This document shows, piece by piece, positions 24,801-33,182 of a stretch of 37,292 nt of DNA. How positions within the stretch are numbered: position 1 is the first letter of the stretch; each line of letters begins with the position of its first letter. Both the position numbers and the translations under genes were made by a program. The stretch lies in assembly GCA_029975745.1 (NCBI GenBank), contig JARKOL010000159.1, forward strand, positions 1-37,292, written 5' to 3'. Source of the DNA: Myxococcota bacterium. GTDB taxonomy: Bacteria; Myxococcota_A; UBA9042; DTJE01. The notes beneath the pieces were generated by a model. That model ran no database searches, was not told the DNA's origin, and worked only from the letters and a program-made list of their open reading frames with translations.

Positions 24801-25405
24801 GTGTCCCCGTCCAGATCGATCCGGACCGGGTCCTCGGCAAACGGGGAATACAGATCGACGACCCCGCCGCGGACGGCGAACTCGCCCACCTCGGCCACGG
24901 TCGGGGCGCGACGGTAGCCGGCCGCCGCCAGCAGGCCGACCAGGACGTCCCGGTCCACCTCCCGACCGACCTCCAGCAACTGGACGCCCTCCATGAACGC
25001 GTCGAAGGGCACGGTGCGCCTGGCCAGGGCTGGCGCGTCCATGGCCAGCGCGAACGGCGTGTCGGCCAGCGCGAAGGTGCCCAGCGCCCCGGCGCGAGCG
25101 GCGGCGACGTACGGACTCTCGACCACTTCCTCGTAGGGCGATTCCGCGCCCCGAGGCCAGCGGGGAAATCCGAAGGGAACCGAACCGTTTCCCAGCAGCC
25201 AGCGGACCAGCGTGCCCATCCGCTCGGCCTGCGCGGCCGTCGGCAGCACCAGGAGCAACGACACGGACATGCGCGACGCGGTCATCGCCGCGGCCACCGT
25301 GGCGTGCTCGATCGACGCGGCGGTCGCGGACGTGGCCCCCGCCTCCAGCGACCGGATCAGCGCCACGATGTCCGCCGGCAACTCCCGGCGATGCCGGGGC
25401 ATCAT
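21827..25405 (-). CDS. mfd: transcription-repair coupling factor Mfd
   Basis: A 1192-residue Mfd of full length. In order it has the N-terminal UvrB-like region, the RNA-polymerase-interacting/CarD-like domain (LEPGDLVIHRDHGIGSYEGL, near 500), and the superfamily 2 translocase with Walker A GDVGFGKTE (K661), DEEH near 750, the TRG-like VAHGQM and QLRGRVGRA, then the C-terminal TRCF domain. It removes stalled RNA polymerase from damaged DNA and recruits UvrA. The ATG at 25405 overlaps the stop of the M16 gene (ATGA). Confidence 0.97.
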   Translation of the reverse strand: MMPRHRRELPADIVALIRSLEAGATSATAASIEHATVAAAMTASRMSVSLLLVLPTAAQAERMGTLVRWLLGNGSVPFGFPRWPRGAESPYEEVVESPYVAAARAGALGTFALADTPFALAMDAPALARRTVPFDAFMEGVQLLEVGREVDRDVLVGLLAAAGYRRAPTVAEVGEFAVRGGVVDLYSPFAEDPVRIDLDGDTVAALKHFDAATQRTQRAIRATWVVPAWEVPSDPGRLREARIRLADAAAELRVPSREVATIEAQLDQGRTPPAFAAMLPLLHGTLDLPSSYLAEDTLVAIVDPVGCAASASAALDALGEAVEATAGQPRLFAPPRALAADGPVLLDTLGRHARTLQITVGAPGLLGPVADFARGSDLIRATTPDVPVPQRVAGLVELARDLGETGRRLVVVSPSDAEARRVRDVLAAEGLAPEVAGASGLNELLDTGAPVRVGVGRLRTTVGLDSLGVLVVPSESVFGLKDHLAGRRTERRGVAALAGVRELEPGDLVIHRDHGIGSYEGLKEFTVEGRTTECLVLSYKGGDRLYVPVERSDLLERYVAPGEGGAKDLDRLGGQAWVKRKRSARKAAQEIAGRLRLIYARRMASTAEPMSPPDAEFREFEATFPFETTPDQERAIEEVLEDLVRDRPMDRLVCGDVGFGKTEVAVRSAYKAAMDGHQVAVLVPTTILAEQHRLTFAARLRNTPIRVDSLSRFKSPAGVREVLSGLKSGAVDIVIGTHRLLSKDVVFRDLGLLVIDEEHRFGVAHKERLREIAASVHTLTLTATPIPRTLHMALSGIRDLSVIATPPRDRLAVKTFVARSSRDLVRSAVLRELNRGGQVFVVHNRVEDIYEFANGIAQLVPEARVTVAHGQMSAPDLEGVMSAFIRGEKDVLVCTTIIESGLDVGTANTMLISGADSLGLAQLYQLRGRVGRAAEQAYCYLLVRDPATLTDDARKRIEAIERFSELSSGFHLASMDLEIRGAGDVMGADQSGHMAAVGYDLFLEMVSDAVAELSGETPSDRVDPELKLDVEARIPADAIPDERLRLRFYKRLAATRDLADVADVVSEIADRFGQLPPAVERLAAFMRIKVHARTLGLAQVGLNGGTVQLVAAAGHPSAVPAVLASAASAGWRTVPGGEAGRARVQMPRATAAESRLAALEDLLGLAAGLVQASEASPGLSSHHLLGIPAGRS

Positions 25406-26718
25406 GGGGCCAACTCATCGGTGGTGTAGGGGACGACATCGACCGAAGACACGCCCGGCAACGCGGCAAGGTCGTCGCGCAGGTCCCGGGCGGTGCCAAC
25501 CACGACGATCGCGGCCTCGCGAGGCCGATACCAGCGGGACAGGGCCGCGTTGACGGCCTGGGCATCCAGGGCCCGAACCCGCTCGACGTAGGCCTCGGTG
25601 AACTCCGGAGGCCGGTCGTACACCTCGTCCACCAGGCGCTCGAACGCCCGCTTGGCGACCGTCTCGATGGCGAACGGGAACTGGTTGGCCAGGGCATCCT
25701 TGGCGAACGCGACCTCCTCGTCGTCCAGGCCGTCGGTAGCCGCGCGGGCCATCAGGTCCAGCGTCAGGGAAATCGCCGGAACCGTGTCGCGCGTGGCCGG
25801 GAAGAAGCGGGCCGAGAACGTCCCCATCTCGCGCCCCGCGGTGATCGCGGTTCCCGCGCCGTACGACCAGCCGCGCTCCTCGCGAATCTCGCGCACCAGG
25901 CGCGACGTGAACGACCCGCCGAACGCCGTATTGCCCACCAGCAGGGGAAACAGGTCCGGGTCCCGCCACGAGATGGAGGGGTGCCCCAGCGCCACCTGGC
26001 ATTGCGTCCGTCCCGGCTTGTCCACGATCAGCACGCGCCGCCCCTCGACGCGCGGAGGCACCGTCATCCGGGCCCGCTCGGTGCGCCCCTCGGGAACGTC
26101 GGCCACCAGGCGCCGCACCAGGGCATCGGCCCCCGCGGCGTCGATCGCCCCCGCCGCCAGGACAATCAGGTTGCCCCGCCGGACGTGGGCCCGGTGGAAG
26201 GCACGACAGTCGGCGGCCTTCAGGCGCGCCACCGACGCCAGACTGCCGTCGGTCGGTCGCCCCAGCGGGTGGCCACGGTACAGGAATCGGTTGAAGAAGT
26301 GGCCCGCCAGTTCGCCGTCGTCATCCCGCAGGTTCCGCAGATCCTCCAGCACCAGGGCGCGCTCGCGTTCCACCTCGTCGGCAGGAAAGGCCGGATGCGC
26401 CAGCAGATCCGCGACGACCGCGCCCCAGTCCGCCAGGTAGCGGGGCATCACGTCGCCCACGATCGCGATCGTTTCCTTCTGGGCGGTCGTATCCAGCCCC
26501 GCCCCCAGGTCGTTGACGTCATCCATGATCTGCTGGTGGGTGCGATTGCGCGTGCCTCGCAGCAGGGTCGATGCCGCAAGGCTGGCCAGCCCCTCGCGCC
26601 CCGGAGGGTCCAGCAGCGCGCCGGCCTCGACGACCACCTCGACGATCACGTATCCCAGGTCGGGATCCTCGGCGTGGACCAGCCGGACCCCGTCCACCTG
26701 TCGCACCGCCACCGCCAT
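25402..26718 (-). CDS. M16-family peptidase, non-catalytic partner subunit
   Basis: A 438-residue M16 (insulinase/processing-protease type) protein that lacks the HxxEH zinc motif. It keeps the C-terminal substrate-binding signature FTSRLVREIREERGWSYG, which in heterodimeric M16 peptidases belongs to the non-catalytic chain. It should form a chamber with the catalytic subunit encoded 13 nt upstream and degrade peptides. No signal peptide is seen, so the pair may act in the cytoplasm. The ATG at 26718 follows a G-rich stretch; its stop overlaps mfd. Confidence 0.88.
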   Translation of the reverse strand: MAVAVRQVDGVRLVHAEDPDLGYVIVEVVVEAGALLDPPGREGLASLAASTLLRGTRNRTHQQIMDDVNDLGAGLDTTAQKETIAIVGDVMPRYLADWGAVVADLLAHPAFPADEVERERALVLEDLRNLRDDDGELAGHFFNRFLYRGHPLGRPTDGSLASVARLKAADCRAFHRAHVRRGNLIVLAAGAIDAAGADALVRRLVADVPEGRTERARMTVPPRVEGRRVLIVDKPGRTQCQVALGHPSISWRDPDLFPLLVGNTAFGGSFTSRLVREIREERGWSYGAGTAITAGREMGTFSARFFPATRDTVPAISLTLDLMARAATDGLDDEEVAFAKDALANQFPFAIETVAKRAFERLVDEVYDRPPEFTEAYVERVRALDAQAVNAALSRWYRPREAAIVVVGTARDLRDDLAALPGVSSVDVVPYTTDELAP

Positions 26719-26731
26719 GCGCCCCCCAACC

Positions 26732-28086
26732 TCAGTGACCGGCCCGAGAGGGTCGACCGAACACCACCGATGCCCGCTCGCGCCGGAGCCACTGCCCCGC
26801 CACCCGCGCCACGTCGTCCGCCGTCACGGACCGGACCGCCTCGACGAATCCGAACATCCGCCGGTAGTCGCCCGCCACCAGCTCATGGCTGCCCAACTGC
26901 GTGGCCCGGGAACCAACGGAGGACAGCGACCGCAGGAACGCGCTCTCCATGTGGTTGCGAGCCCGCTGCAACTCGCGCGGGTTCGGGCCCTCGGCCGCCA
27001 GGCGATCAATCCGGTCCAGGACGACGTCCACCGCCCTGCCCGCGTCCCGCCCCTCGTCCAGGACCACGTCCGTCACGAACACGCCGTCCAGCGCCAGCGG
27101 CTCGACCGAACCATCGACGTCGGACGCGATCTCCAGATCCTCGACCAGTGCCTGGTACACTCGCGAGGATTCGTTCGCGAACAGGACCTCGTTGACCACT
27201 TCCAGCACGTGGCTGTCCGGGTGCGCCGCGGGCACGGTGCGCCAGCCCAGCCGCACGCGCTCGGTGGCGACGGGCAGCACCAGTTCCCGGGTCCGAAGCG
27301 AGGGGCTTTCGGGCTCGGACGGGGGGTCCAGTCGAGGCACCGTCACCGGCAGAATCCCCCCGAACCACTGGGCCGCCGCCACGAGGGCCCGCTCGGGCGT
27401 CGCGTCCCCCGCGATGACCAGCGTGGCGTTTCCCGGCGAATACCACGTTCGATAGAAGTCCAGGCAGTCGGCCATCGTCAGGGCCTGGATGTCGTCCAGG
27501 AAGCCCAGCGTCGGCTTGCCGTAGGGATGCGTCGGGAACAGCTCCTCGAACAGGGCCTCCTCGATCGCCCCATCCGGGTCGTGATCCACCCGGAACGAAC
27601 GCTCGTTCTTGACGACCTCGCGCTCGGCCTCCATCTGTTCCGGGGTCAGGATCAGTCCGGTCATCCGGTCGGACTCCAGGTCCGCCGCCAGGTCCAGGCC
27701 CCAGGAGGGCAGATTCTCGTAGTAGAACGTCCAGTCCAGCCAGGTCGCCGCGTTGGTCTGGGCCCCCGCGCGTTCCAGCAGTCGATCGAACGCCGCGTGG
27801 GGATGGCGGTGCGTGCCCTTGAACATCAGATGCTCGAACAGGTGGCCAGCCCGGTTCGCCCCGCATGCTCGTGGCGCGACCCCACGCCGTACCAGACCTG
27901 GAAGGACACCAGCGGCGCACCGTGGTCCGGAGCGACGATGACCGCCATCCCGTTGCCCAGGGTGAACTTCGCGGCCATCCGATCGCGACCGAAGGCGACG
28001 CACGAGTGCAGGCGCACGGGCGCAGCCTGGGGAAAGCGATCCGCCACGCGGCGGGCGGACTCGATGAGGTCGGGGGTCGCGGTCAT
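26732..28086 (-). CDS. M16-family zinc peptidase, catalytic subunit, interrupted by a 1-nt frameshift
   Basis: The N-terminal 81 residues (from ATG 28086; FTLGNGMAVIVAPDHGAPLV, GSRHEHAGRTGLA) are in one frame, and the rest, starting HLFEHLMFKGTH, is in the next. One missing C, at about 27841-27846 (GCCCAC read as GCCAC), explains everything. With it the gene is 452 codons and the zinc motif H82-L-F-E85-H86 forms with normal flanks; the distal Glu lies in EREVVKNE. As given, translation stops after about 85 residues. The rest of the gene shows no decay. It is either an assembly error or a very recent lesion. The start overlaps the ArsA-like gene (ATGA). Confidence 0.85.
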
Positions 28087-29036
28087 CGCGCCTCGCGCCA
28101 GACCCTGGCATCCAGGTGGTCGGCCAGTACCTCGACCCGGCGCGCGACGTCGCGCTCCCCTCGCACGTCCGGCAGGGACACGATCGGAAGCGGCACCTGG
28201 CCACGCAGTCGGGTGATGTGACCTCGCTGCCACTCCGCCGTATCCGCCATGAAGCGGGCCGCGTGGATCGCCGCGCACACTCCCGGGGCAATCGGCGCGC
28301 CGGACAGCGCCCCCAGCGCCTCGACCTCCGGGGGCGTCAGCCCGCGATCCGACACCTGGTTCACCAGGATCGGCCCCATCGGCATGCCGGCCCCGATGCC
28401 CAGGCGACGGTACAACTCCACGGACTCGGTCACCGGCATCTCCTCCGGAGTCGCGACAATGTGAAACCGCGTGAAGGCGCTGTCAAGCAGCCGTTCGTTC
28501 AGGCGCCGGGCATCCTCCGCCAGAGGCCCCGCCGCGACGGTCTGGGAGACGACCGCGGGAGCCCCGACCAGGGACAGGCCGTGGCCCGTCGCCGGCGCGT
28601 CCAGGATTACCGCATCGATCGTCCCCAGCCCCGGAACGCCGTCGGTCGCCGCATGGATGATCTTGCCGATCACCAGGATCTCGGCAATCCCGGGCACGGC
28701 GGGCAACAGCCGCCGCATGAACGGGTTCTCGAACACCAGGCGATACGCCGTCCGAAGCCGCAGCTTCATCAGGCCGTATTCCCGCAGGGCATCCTCCCAC
28801 GTCACGCGGACCGACCACAGGTGATCGCCCAGCGCGACCGGGGTGTAGCCCTGGGCTTCGCGACCGAACAGGGGCGGAATGGACTGCCGGGAGGCCACCT
28901 CGATCAGCAGCGTCCGGCGCCCCCGACGGGCCGCAACGCATCCCAGGGCCGCGCACAGCGTCGTCCGACCGACACCGCCCTTGCCGACCAGCACCGTGAG
29001 CCTGGGGATTGTGGACAACACCCTCGCGTCCAACAC
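28083..29036 (-). CDS. ArsA/GET3-like ATPase with altered P-loop
   Basis: A 317-residue ATPase of the ArsA (anion-transporting/tail-anchored protein) family. The P-loop near the N-terminus reads GKGGVGRTT: the signature lysine K19 is present but the usual second lysine is arginine (R24). VILDAPATGHGLSL matches the family's D-x-x-P-T-G-H motif. It has no cysteine triad for arsenite and no arsenic genes nearby, so metal efflux is unlikely. Role unknown; it is coupled to the M16 pair. GTG 29036 is chosen for GGGAGG 6 nt upstream; an ATG at 29099 would lie in the promoter. Confidence 0.82.
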   Translation of the reverse strand: MLDARVLSTIPRLTVLVGKGGVGRTTLCAALGCVAARRGRRTLLIEVASRQSIPPLFGREAQGYTPVALGDHLWSVRVTWEDALREYGLMKLRLRTAYRLVFENPFMRRLLPAVPGIAEILVIGKIIHAATDGVPGLGTIDAVILDAPATGHGLSLVGAPAVVSQTVAAGPLAEDARRLNERLLDSAFTRFHIVATPEEMPVTESVELYRRLGIGAGMPMGPILVNQVSDRGLTPPEVEALGALSGAPIAPGVCAAIHAARFMADTAEWQRGHITRLRGQVPLPIVSLPDVRGERDVARRVEVLADHLDARVWREAR

Positions 29037-29097
29037 CGCGTGCCTCCCGGCGAGCCCGGCACACCCGAACCACGGAAGCCGGCCCGCCCGAGGCCGC

Positions 29098-29103
29098 ATT
29101 CTA
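29098..29103 (-). promoter_or_regulatory. possible -10 element of the ArsA-M16-mfd operon
   Basis: Minus-strand TAGAAT (5 of 6 matches to the sigma-70 -10 consensus) lies 61 nt before the GTG start, in the 130-nt gap after the SGNH hydrolase gene. No good -35 element was found at 16-18 nt. Confidence 0.3.
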
Positions 29104-29166
29104 CCCTCGTGCGCCCCCACCTGCCAGGACGAAGGGCTGGACGCCCTCCCCATCCCCTGCTTGCGT

Positions 29167-30285
29167 CTAGGGCATGGACGACTGGGCCACGAGGGAGATC
29201 AGGTGATCCCGAAGCACCTGGGCCACCAACTGGTGCCCCTGGGGACCGTAGTGCCAGCCATCCGCCAGGGTCAGGCCCTTCGGGCCCCGCGAATCCGGGT
29301 CGCCGCCCATCGCCTGCTCGAACGCGGGCAAGGTGTCGATGCAATCGGCACCGGTGGCCTGGCACCAGGCGGGGAAGAACGCACGCCCCTCCGGATGGGA
29401 CAGCATGGGCAGACGAACGACGACGAAGCGCGCGTCGGCCTCCTCGACCAGACGCCGACACCGCCCCAGGATCTCGGCAGCCTCCGACTCGCCGGTCCCG
29501 GGGGGCACGGCCTTCGCAAGAATCCGTTCCCAGACCACGCGGGGCAGCAGGTAGAGCATGGGCAGGATCCGGTGCATCCGGCGCACCTCCGCGGGCGGCC
29601 GGATCGGGTGGTTCCGGATGTGCCACTCGCCGCCACGCTGCTGATAGCGGGGCTTGTCGTGACAGTAGAACTCGAAGACATTTCGATGCATGTCCGGTTC
29701 GTGGAAGCCCAGGACGACCACGTCCGGCTGCAAGGGAAGCCCGTCGTCCCGAAGGGCGAACAGCATCTGGTCATGGGCGTACGCCTCGCAGCCCAGGTTG
29801 ACGACCTCGGAGCCCGGCAGCAGGGCTTCGAGTTGCGCCGGCCAGGTCTCGTGGTCACCGACGCCATGCCCGAGCGTGATGGAATCCCCCAGGACCACGA
29901 TACGCAACACGCCGGAAGGCTTGGGAATGGCGTGATCCCGGCGTCCCCTGGCTCCCGTCTGGTTGGTGGTCAGGACGCGGTTGTCCGGGTAGCTGGCTCG
30001 AAGGGACGAGGCCATCTTGTGACCACGATGCGGATCCGCGACCAGCGCGCGATCCGAGGCACCGCCGGCCCCCAGGCCCCCGCCCACGCGGTACGCCACG
30101 AACAGCCGGCCCCAGGTCGGAGAAGCGGGCCCGCAGGCCAACGGACGCGCCAGGTTGGCGTAGGCCAGGACCCCCAACCGGAGCGCCAGTTCGACCAGCA
30201 GGACGAGCAGGGCGATTCGGGCGGCCCGGAAGGCGCCCCGGCGACGCGCGCCCCGCATCGACTCCCGGTCGCCCACGATCGACAT
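29167..30285 (-). CDS. membrane-anchored SGNH/GDSL hydrolase
   Basis: A 372-residue protein. After a basic start comes one hydrophobic segment (AARIALLVLLVELALRLGVLAYANLA) that anchors or exports it. The SGNH domain follows, with block I GDSITLGHG (Ser135), a block V-type D342-x-x-H345 in DGWHYGPQGH, and a Gly/Asn-type middle. Such enzymes remove acyl groups from lipids or polysaccharides; the substrate cannot be told. The ATG at 30285 has GGGAG 8 nt upstream. It is divergent from the amidase gene, with 129 nt between. Confidence 0.82.
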   Translation of the reverse strand: MSIVGDRESMRGARRRGAFRAARIALLVLLVELALRLGVLAYANLARPLACGPASPTWGRLFVAYRVGGGLGAGGASDRALVADPHRGHKMASSLRASYPDNRVLTTNQTGARGRRDHAIPKPSGVLRIVVLGDSITLGHGVGDHETWPAQLEALLPGSEVVNLGCEAYAHDQMLFALRDDGLPLQPDVVVLGFHEPDMHRNVFEFYCHDKPRYQQRGGEWHIRNHPIRPPAEVRRMHRILPMLYLLPRVVWERILAKAVPPGTGESEAAEILGRCRRLVEEADARFVVVRLPMLSHPEGRAFFPAWCQATGADCIDTLPAFEQAMGGDPDSRGPKGLTLADGWHYGPQGHQLVAQVLRDHLISLVAQSSMP

Positions 30286-30383
30286 CCCCGACGCTCCCGA
30301 TGGTCCCGGCAAGTGTACTCCAGAACCCGTCCCACACGGCCTCCGATGGAAAGTGGGGGCCCTCGTCCCTTGACTGGGAACAC

Positions 30384-30392
30384 TGATATGAT
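30384..30392 (+). promoter_or_regulatory. extended -10 promoter of the amidase gene
   Basis: TGATATGAT, a TG-n-TATGAT extended -10 element, stands 22 nt before the amidase ATG. Extended -10 promoters need little or no -35; the TTGACT at 30370 is too close to serve. The predicted leader is about 16 nt and already contains the GGGGAG ribosome site. Confidence 0.45.
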
Positions 30393-30414
30393 CCGGACAA
30401 CCGGGGAGTTGCGG

Positions 30415-32655
30415 ATGCATGTGCGCCTGGGAACCTTTGTGTCCTGCCTGCTGCTGTGCGCCGCGGGTTTCGCCCAGGAGTTCCAGCCGCCGACGTCCGG
30501 GTTTTCGGACCGGGGCACGGCATTTCCATTCGGCTCGGCCCTGAACGGAATGCGAATCGTCGTCAGTCCGGGTCACGGCTGGCAGGGTGACCTGACCGGC
30601 GGCTTCCAGCGAGAACTGTTCAAGTGGACGAACTGCGGCGCCTGCGAGGGCGTGCGCGAGGATCTGCTGAACGCCGAGATCTGCGCCGACCACCTGGTCC
30701 CGATGCTGCGACAGGCCGGCGCGCGAGTCTACGTGGCGCGACAGATCGACCGCCAGGCACGCTCGGTCCAGGCCGACGATGGAGACGCCAGCTACCAGGA
30801 AGTCGGTCCGTGGCAGCAGGGCACCAGCCCGTCGCTGGGATTCCAGAACGACTACCGTGCATTGCACGCCCCGAAGGGCGGCAGTGCCCGGTGGACCCTG
30901 GACATTCCCGTGGAGGGCGACTACTGGGTCCAGGCTCGTTGGGCTGCCGGCGCGAATCGATGTCGGGACGCCCGCTTCACCGTGTCGCACGCCGGAGCAG
31001 ACACGGACTTCGTGGTCGATCAGCGCATTGACGGCTCGACCTGGGTGGCCCTGGGGCGCTTGCGTTTCAACGCCGGAGCCGCCCGCGTCACGCTGACACC
31101 GCCGACGACCGGGGACTGCCACGTGATTGCCGACGCCGTCCGGATCGGCGGAGGCACCGATCCGACGTCAAGGCGGCCCTGGTGGCAGGTCTCGGCGCTC
31201 CAGTGGCAGCAGGCCGCCGGCACCCCGGGCCTGGGCGACGTCAGCGACATCACCGTCCGACCGGCGCTGGCCAACGCACTGGGTGCGGACCGATTCCTGT
31301 CGTTCCACGCGAACGCCGGGGGCGGCAGCCAGGCCAGCGGCACATCGACCTACCGCCACAACTGCCTGACCGACGTCCGGTGGCAGCCGCTGGATCCGGC
31401 CGTCTGCGACCGGCCCGCCGGAAGCGCCGCGCTGCAGTACGCCATCCAGGAGCGCATCGTCACGGACCTGCGGACCGGATGGGACCCCGCCTGGAAGGAC
31501 CGGGGACGACTGGTGGCCAACTTCGGCGAACTGCGCGTGCTGGACGGCATCCCGGGCTGCATGGTCGAATCCGCCTACTTCGATGGGTTGGACACGGCGG
31601 CCGGCTTGCGCTATCCCGACAACCGAAGCCTGCACGACCCGCGGTTCCGCCGCGTGATGGCGCGCGCGATCGTGCGCGGCCTGATCGCCCAGGTCGCCCC
31701 CGGAGCCCCCTTCCCGCCCGAACCGCCGACCCACCTGAGCCTGCGCGGGGAAGCCGGCGCCTTGAAGGCAAACTGGCGGCCCAGTCCGGATGCCCTGGGC
31801 TACCGGGTCTACGTCGCGATCGATGGACGTGGATTCGGCAATGGCATGGTCACGACATCCCGCGAGCTGAGCCTGGCTGAAGTGCCGACGGGCAGCGTCG
31901 CGCTGGTCCGCGTCACCGCACTGAATGCCGGCGGCGAATCCACCCCGACCGAGGCGGTCGCCGCGATGGCGTCCCCCGATGGCCGTGCGGCCCGGATCCT
32001 GGTGATCAACGCATTCGACCGACTGGATCCCTGGGTTCGCGAGGACCACAACCGGCGGGACTACGCGATGGAGCATGGCCAGGCGCTGGCCTTGGCGGGC
32101 CACGCATTCGACGGCGCCTCGGACGAGGCGGTGCTGGCCGGCGACCTGGACCTGGACGACTACCGAATGACCGACTGGCTGATGGGCAGGGAATCGACCG
32201 AACACGAGACGTTTTCCTCGGACGCGCAGTCCCAGGTCCTGGAATACCTGGCCGGCGGCGGGTGCCTGGTGGCGTCCGGCAGCGAGATCGCCTGGGATCT
32301 GGACGCCCGAGGCTCCGCAACGGACCGCGCATTCCTGGCCGACGCCCTTGGGGCGGCCTATGCCGCCGACGACGCGGGAACCCGGCAGGTCGGGCCGGTG
32401 CCGGGCACCCTGTTCGACGGCCTGCCGCAGATCATGCTGGCGGACGCTTCCCGGGGGGCCTACGACGCACGGTCCCTGGACGTTCTGAGCCCCGTGGGGT
32501 CGGCCGCCTCGGTGCTGCAGTACGAGGGCGGCGGCACGGCGGCCGTGGCACGCGGGGCGGCGGCCGGCGGCGCGGTGCTGCTGGGCTTCCCCATCGAGAC
32601 CATCGTCGCCGTCGAGGTTCGAGCCGCGTTGATGGACCGGCTGGTCCGGTTCTGA
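30415..32655 (+). CDS. secreted N-acetylmuramoyl-L-alanine amidase with golvesin-like and Fn3 domains
   Basis: A 746-residue exported protein. A signal peptide ends at AGFA-QE (residue 20). The Amidase_3 catalytic domain has zinc ligands H54 (SPGHG), E88 and H298 (SFHAN), and catalytic E385 (MVESAYF). A golvesin/carbohydrate-binding-like domain (about 140-250) is inserted inside it, between E88 and H298. A fibronectin type III-like domain (about 437-520) and a further C-terminal domain beginning ARILVINAFDRLDPWVRED follow. It cleaves the peptide from the glycan in murein. The ATG at 30415 has GGGGAG 6 nt upstream. The stop at 32653 probably reflects a frameshift, because an anchor-like tail follows in another frame. 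Confidence 0.88.
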   Translation: MHVRLGTFVSCLLLCAAGFAQEFQPPTSGFSDRGTAFPFGSALNGMRIVVSPGHGWQGDLTGGFQRELFKWTNCGACEGVREDLLNAEICADHLVPMLRQAGARVYVARQIDRQARSVQADDGDASYQEVGPWQQGTSPSLGFQNDYRALHAPKGGSARWTLDIPVEGDYWVQARWAAGANRCRDARFTVSHAGADTDFVVDQRIDGSTWVALGRLRFNAGAARVTLTPPTTGDCHVIADAVRIGGGTDPTSRRPWWQVSALQWQQAAGTPGLGDVSDITVRPALANALGADRFLSFHANAGGGSQASGTSTYRHNCLTDVRWQPLDPAVCDRPAGSAALQYAIQERIVTDLRTGWDPAWKDRGRLVANFGELRVLDGIPGCMVESAYFDGLDTAAGLRYPDNRSLHDPRFRRVMARAIVRGLIAQVAPGAPFPPEPPTHLSLRGEAGALKANWRPSPDALGYRVYVAIDGRGFGNGMVTTSRELSLAEVPTGSVALVRVTALNAGGESTPTEAVAAMASPDGRAARILVINAFDRLDPWVREDHNRRDYAMEHGQALALAGHAFDGASDEAVLAGDLDLDDYRMTDWLMGRESTEHETFSSDAQSQVLEYLAGGGCLVASGSEIAWDLDARGSATDRAFLADALGAAYAADDAGTRQVGPVPGTLFDGLPQIMLADASRGAYDARSLDVLSPVGSAASVLQYEGGGTAAVARGAAAGGAVLLGFPIETIVAVEVRAALMDRLVRF

Positions 32656-33182
32656 GACGCGGCAGCCCGGGCCCCCAGGATCCGGACACCGACGGGCCGG
32701 CGGACGCCGTTCCCGACACCGCCGAGCCGATGCCCGACGCGATCGAGCCCCCGACGGACGCGGCGGAGCCCTGGCCTGATGCCCTGTCGGACACAGGGCC
32801 GCCCCCCCCCGACCTGGACGAGCCTCCCGAAGCGGACGCGACCGTGGCGGATGCAAGCGAGACCTGGGACGCCGGCGCTGGAACCGACTGGGGACCGATG
32901 CCGGACGCCGGAACCGACCGCACGGCCCTGGCGGACACAACGCCGGACGCGCACTGGGGCCAGGACATCGCGAACCCGCCATCGGGGGACGCCGCCCCCA
33001 ATCGACCCGGCGGCGGTTGCGCCGCCGGCCCGGCGGGGACATCCGGAGTCCCCGCCCCGCCCTGGGGGCTGCTGCTGGCTGGATGCCTTCTGGTGGCGGG
33101 GATCCAGGCCGGAAGACGATCGGGACGTCCGGAACGTCAGGGGCCGCTCGCCACGCCCCCGTCCCCCAGCAGCCGCAGGTAG
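32656..33182 (+). pseudogene. out-of-frame C-terminal tail of the amidase: acidic Pro/Asp linker and MYXO-CTERM-like anchor
   Basis: The frame entered by a one-base shift at the amidase stop encodes about 130 residues rich in Asp, Pro, Ala and Glu, a typical cell-surface spacer. It is followed by GGGCAAG, then a hydrophobic stretch (PPWGLLLAGCLLVAGI) and an Arg cluster (RRSGR). This tripartite end resembles the MYXO-CTERM sorting signal of myxobacterial surface proteins. It has no start codon with a ribosome site. Adding one C at the stop (TTCTGA to TTCCTGA) joins it to the amidase as ...LVRFLRRGSPG, total 922 residues. It overlaps the convergent dipeptidase gene by 46 nt. Confidence 0.65.

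Noticed and set aside
21770-25429. Very long open frames on the plus strand opposite mfd, and similar ones opposite sufSU, oraE, ortB and the subtilase
   Set aside because: The minus-strand proteins have clear families and motifs. The antisense frames are Arg/Pro/Gly-rich, show no domain and arise from the strong third-position GC bias.
28083-29036. Arsenite efflux ATPase
   Set aside because: There is one ATPase domain with no cysteine triad, and no arsB, arsR or arsC nearby; the family contains many proteins unrelated to arsenic.
29098-29153. Upstream ATG starts for the ArsA-like gene (29099 and 29153)
   Set aside because: They lack ribosome sites and family similarity, and the first coincides with a likely -10 element; GTG 29036 has GGGAGG at a good distance.
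30370-30392. TTGACT as -35 element for the amidase promoter
   Set aside because: It is only 11 nt from the TATGAT element; the extended -10 reading is better.
32656-33182. A separate small gene after the amidase
   Set aside because: There is no start codon with a ribosome site before the acidic region, and a one-base correction fuses it in a natural way to the amidase.
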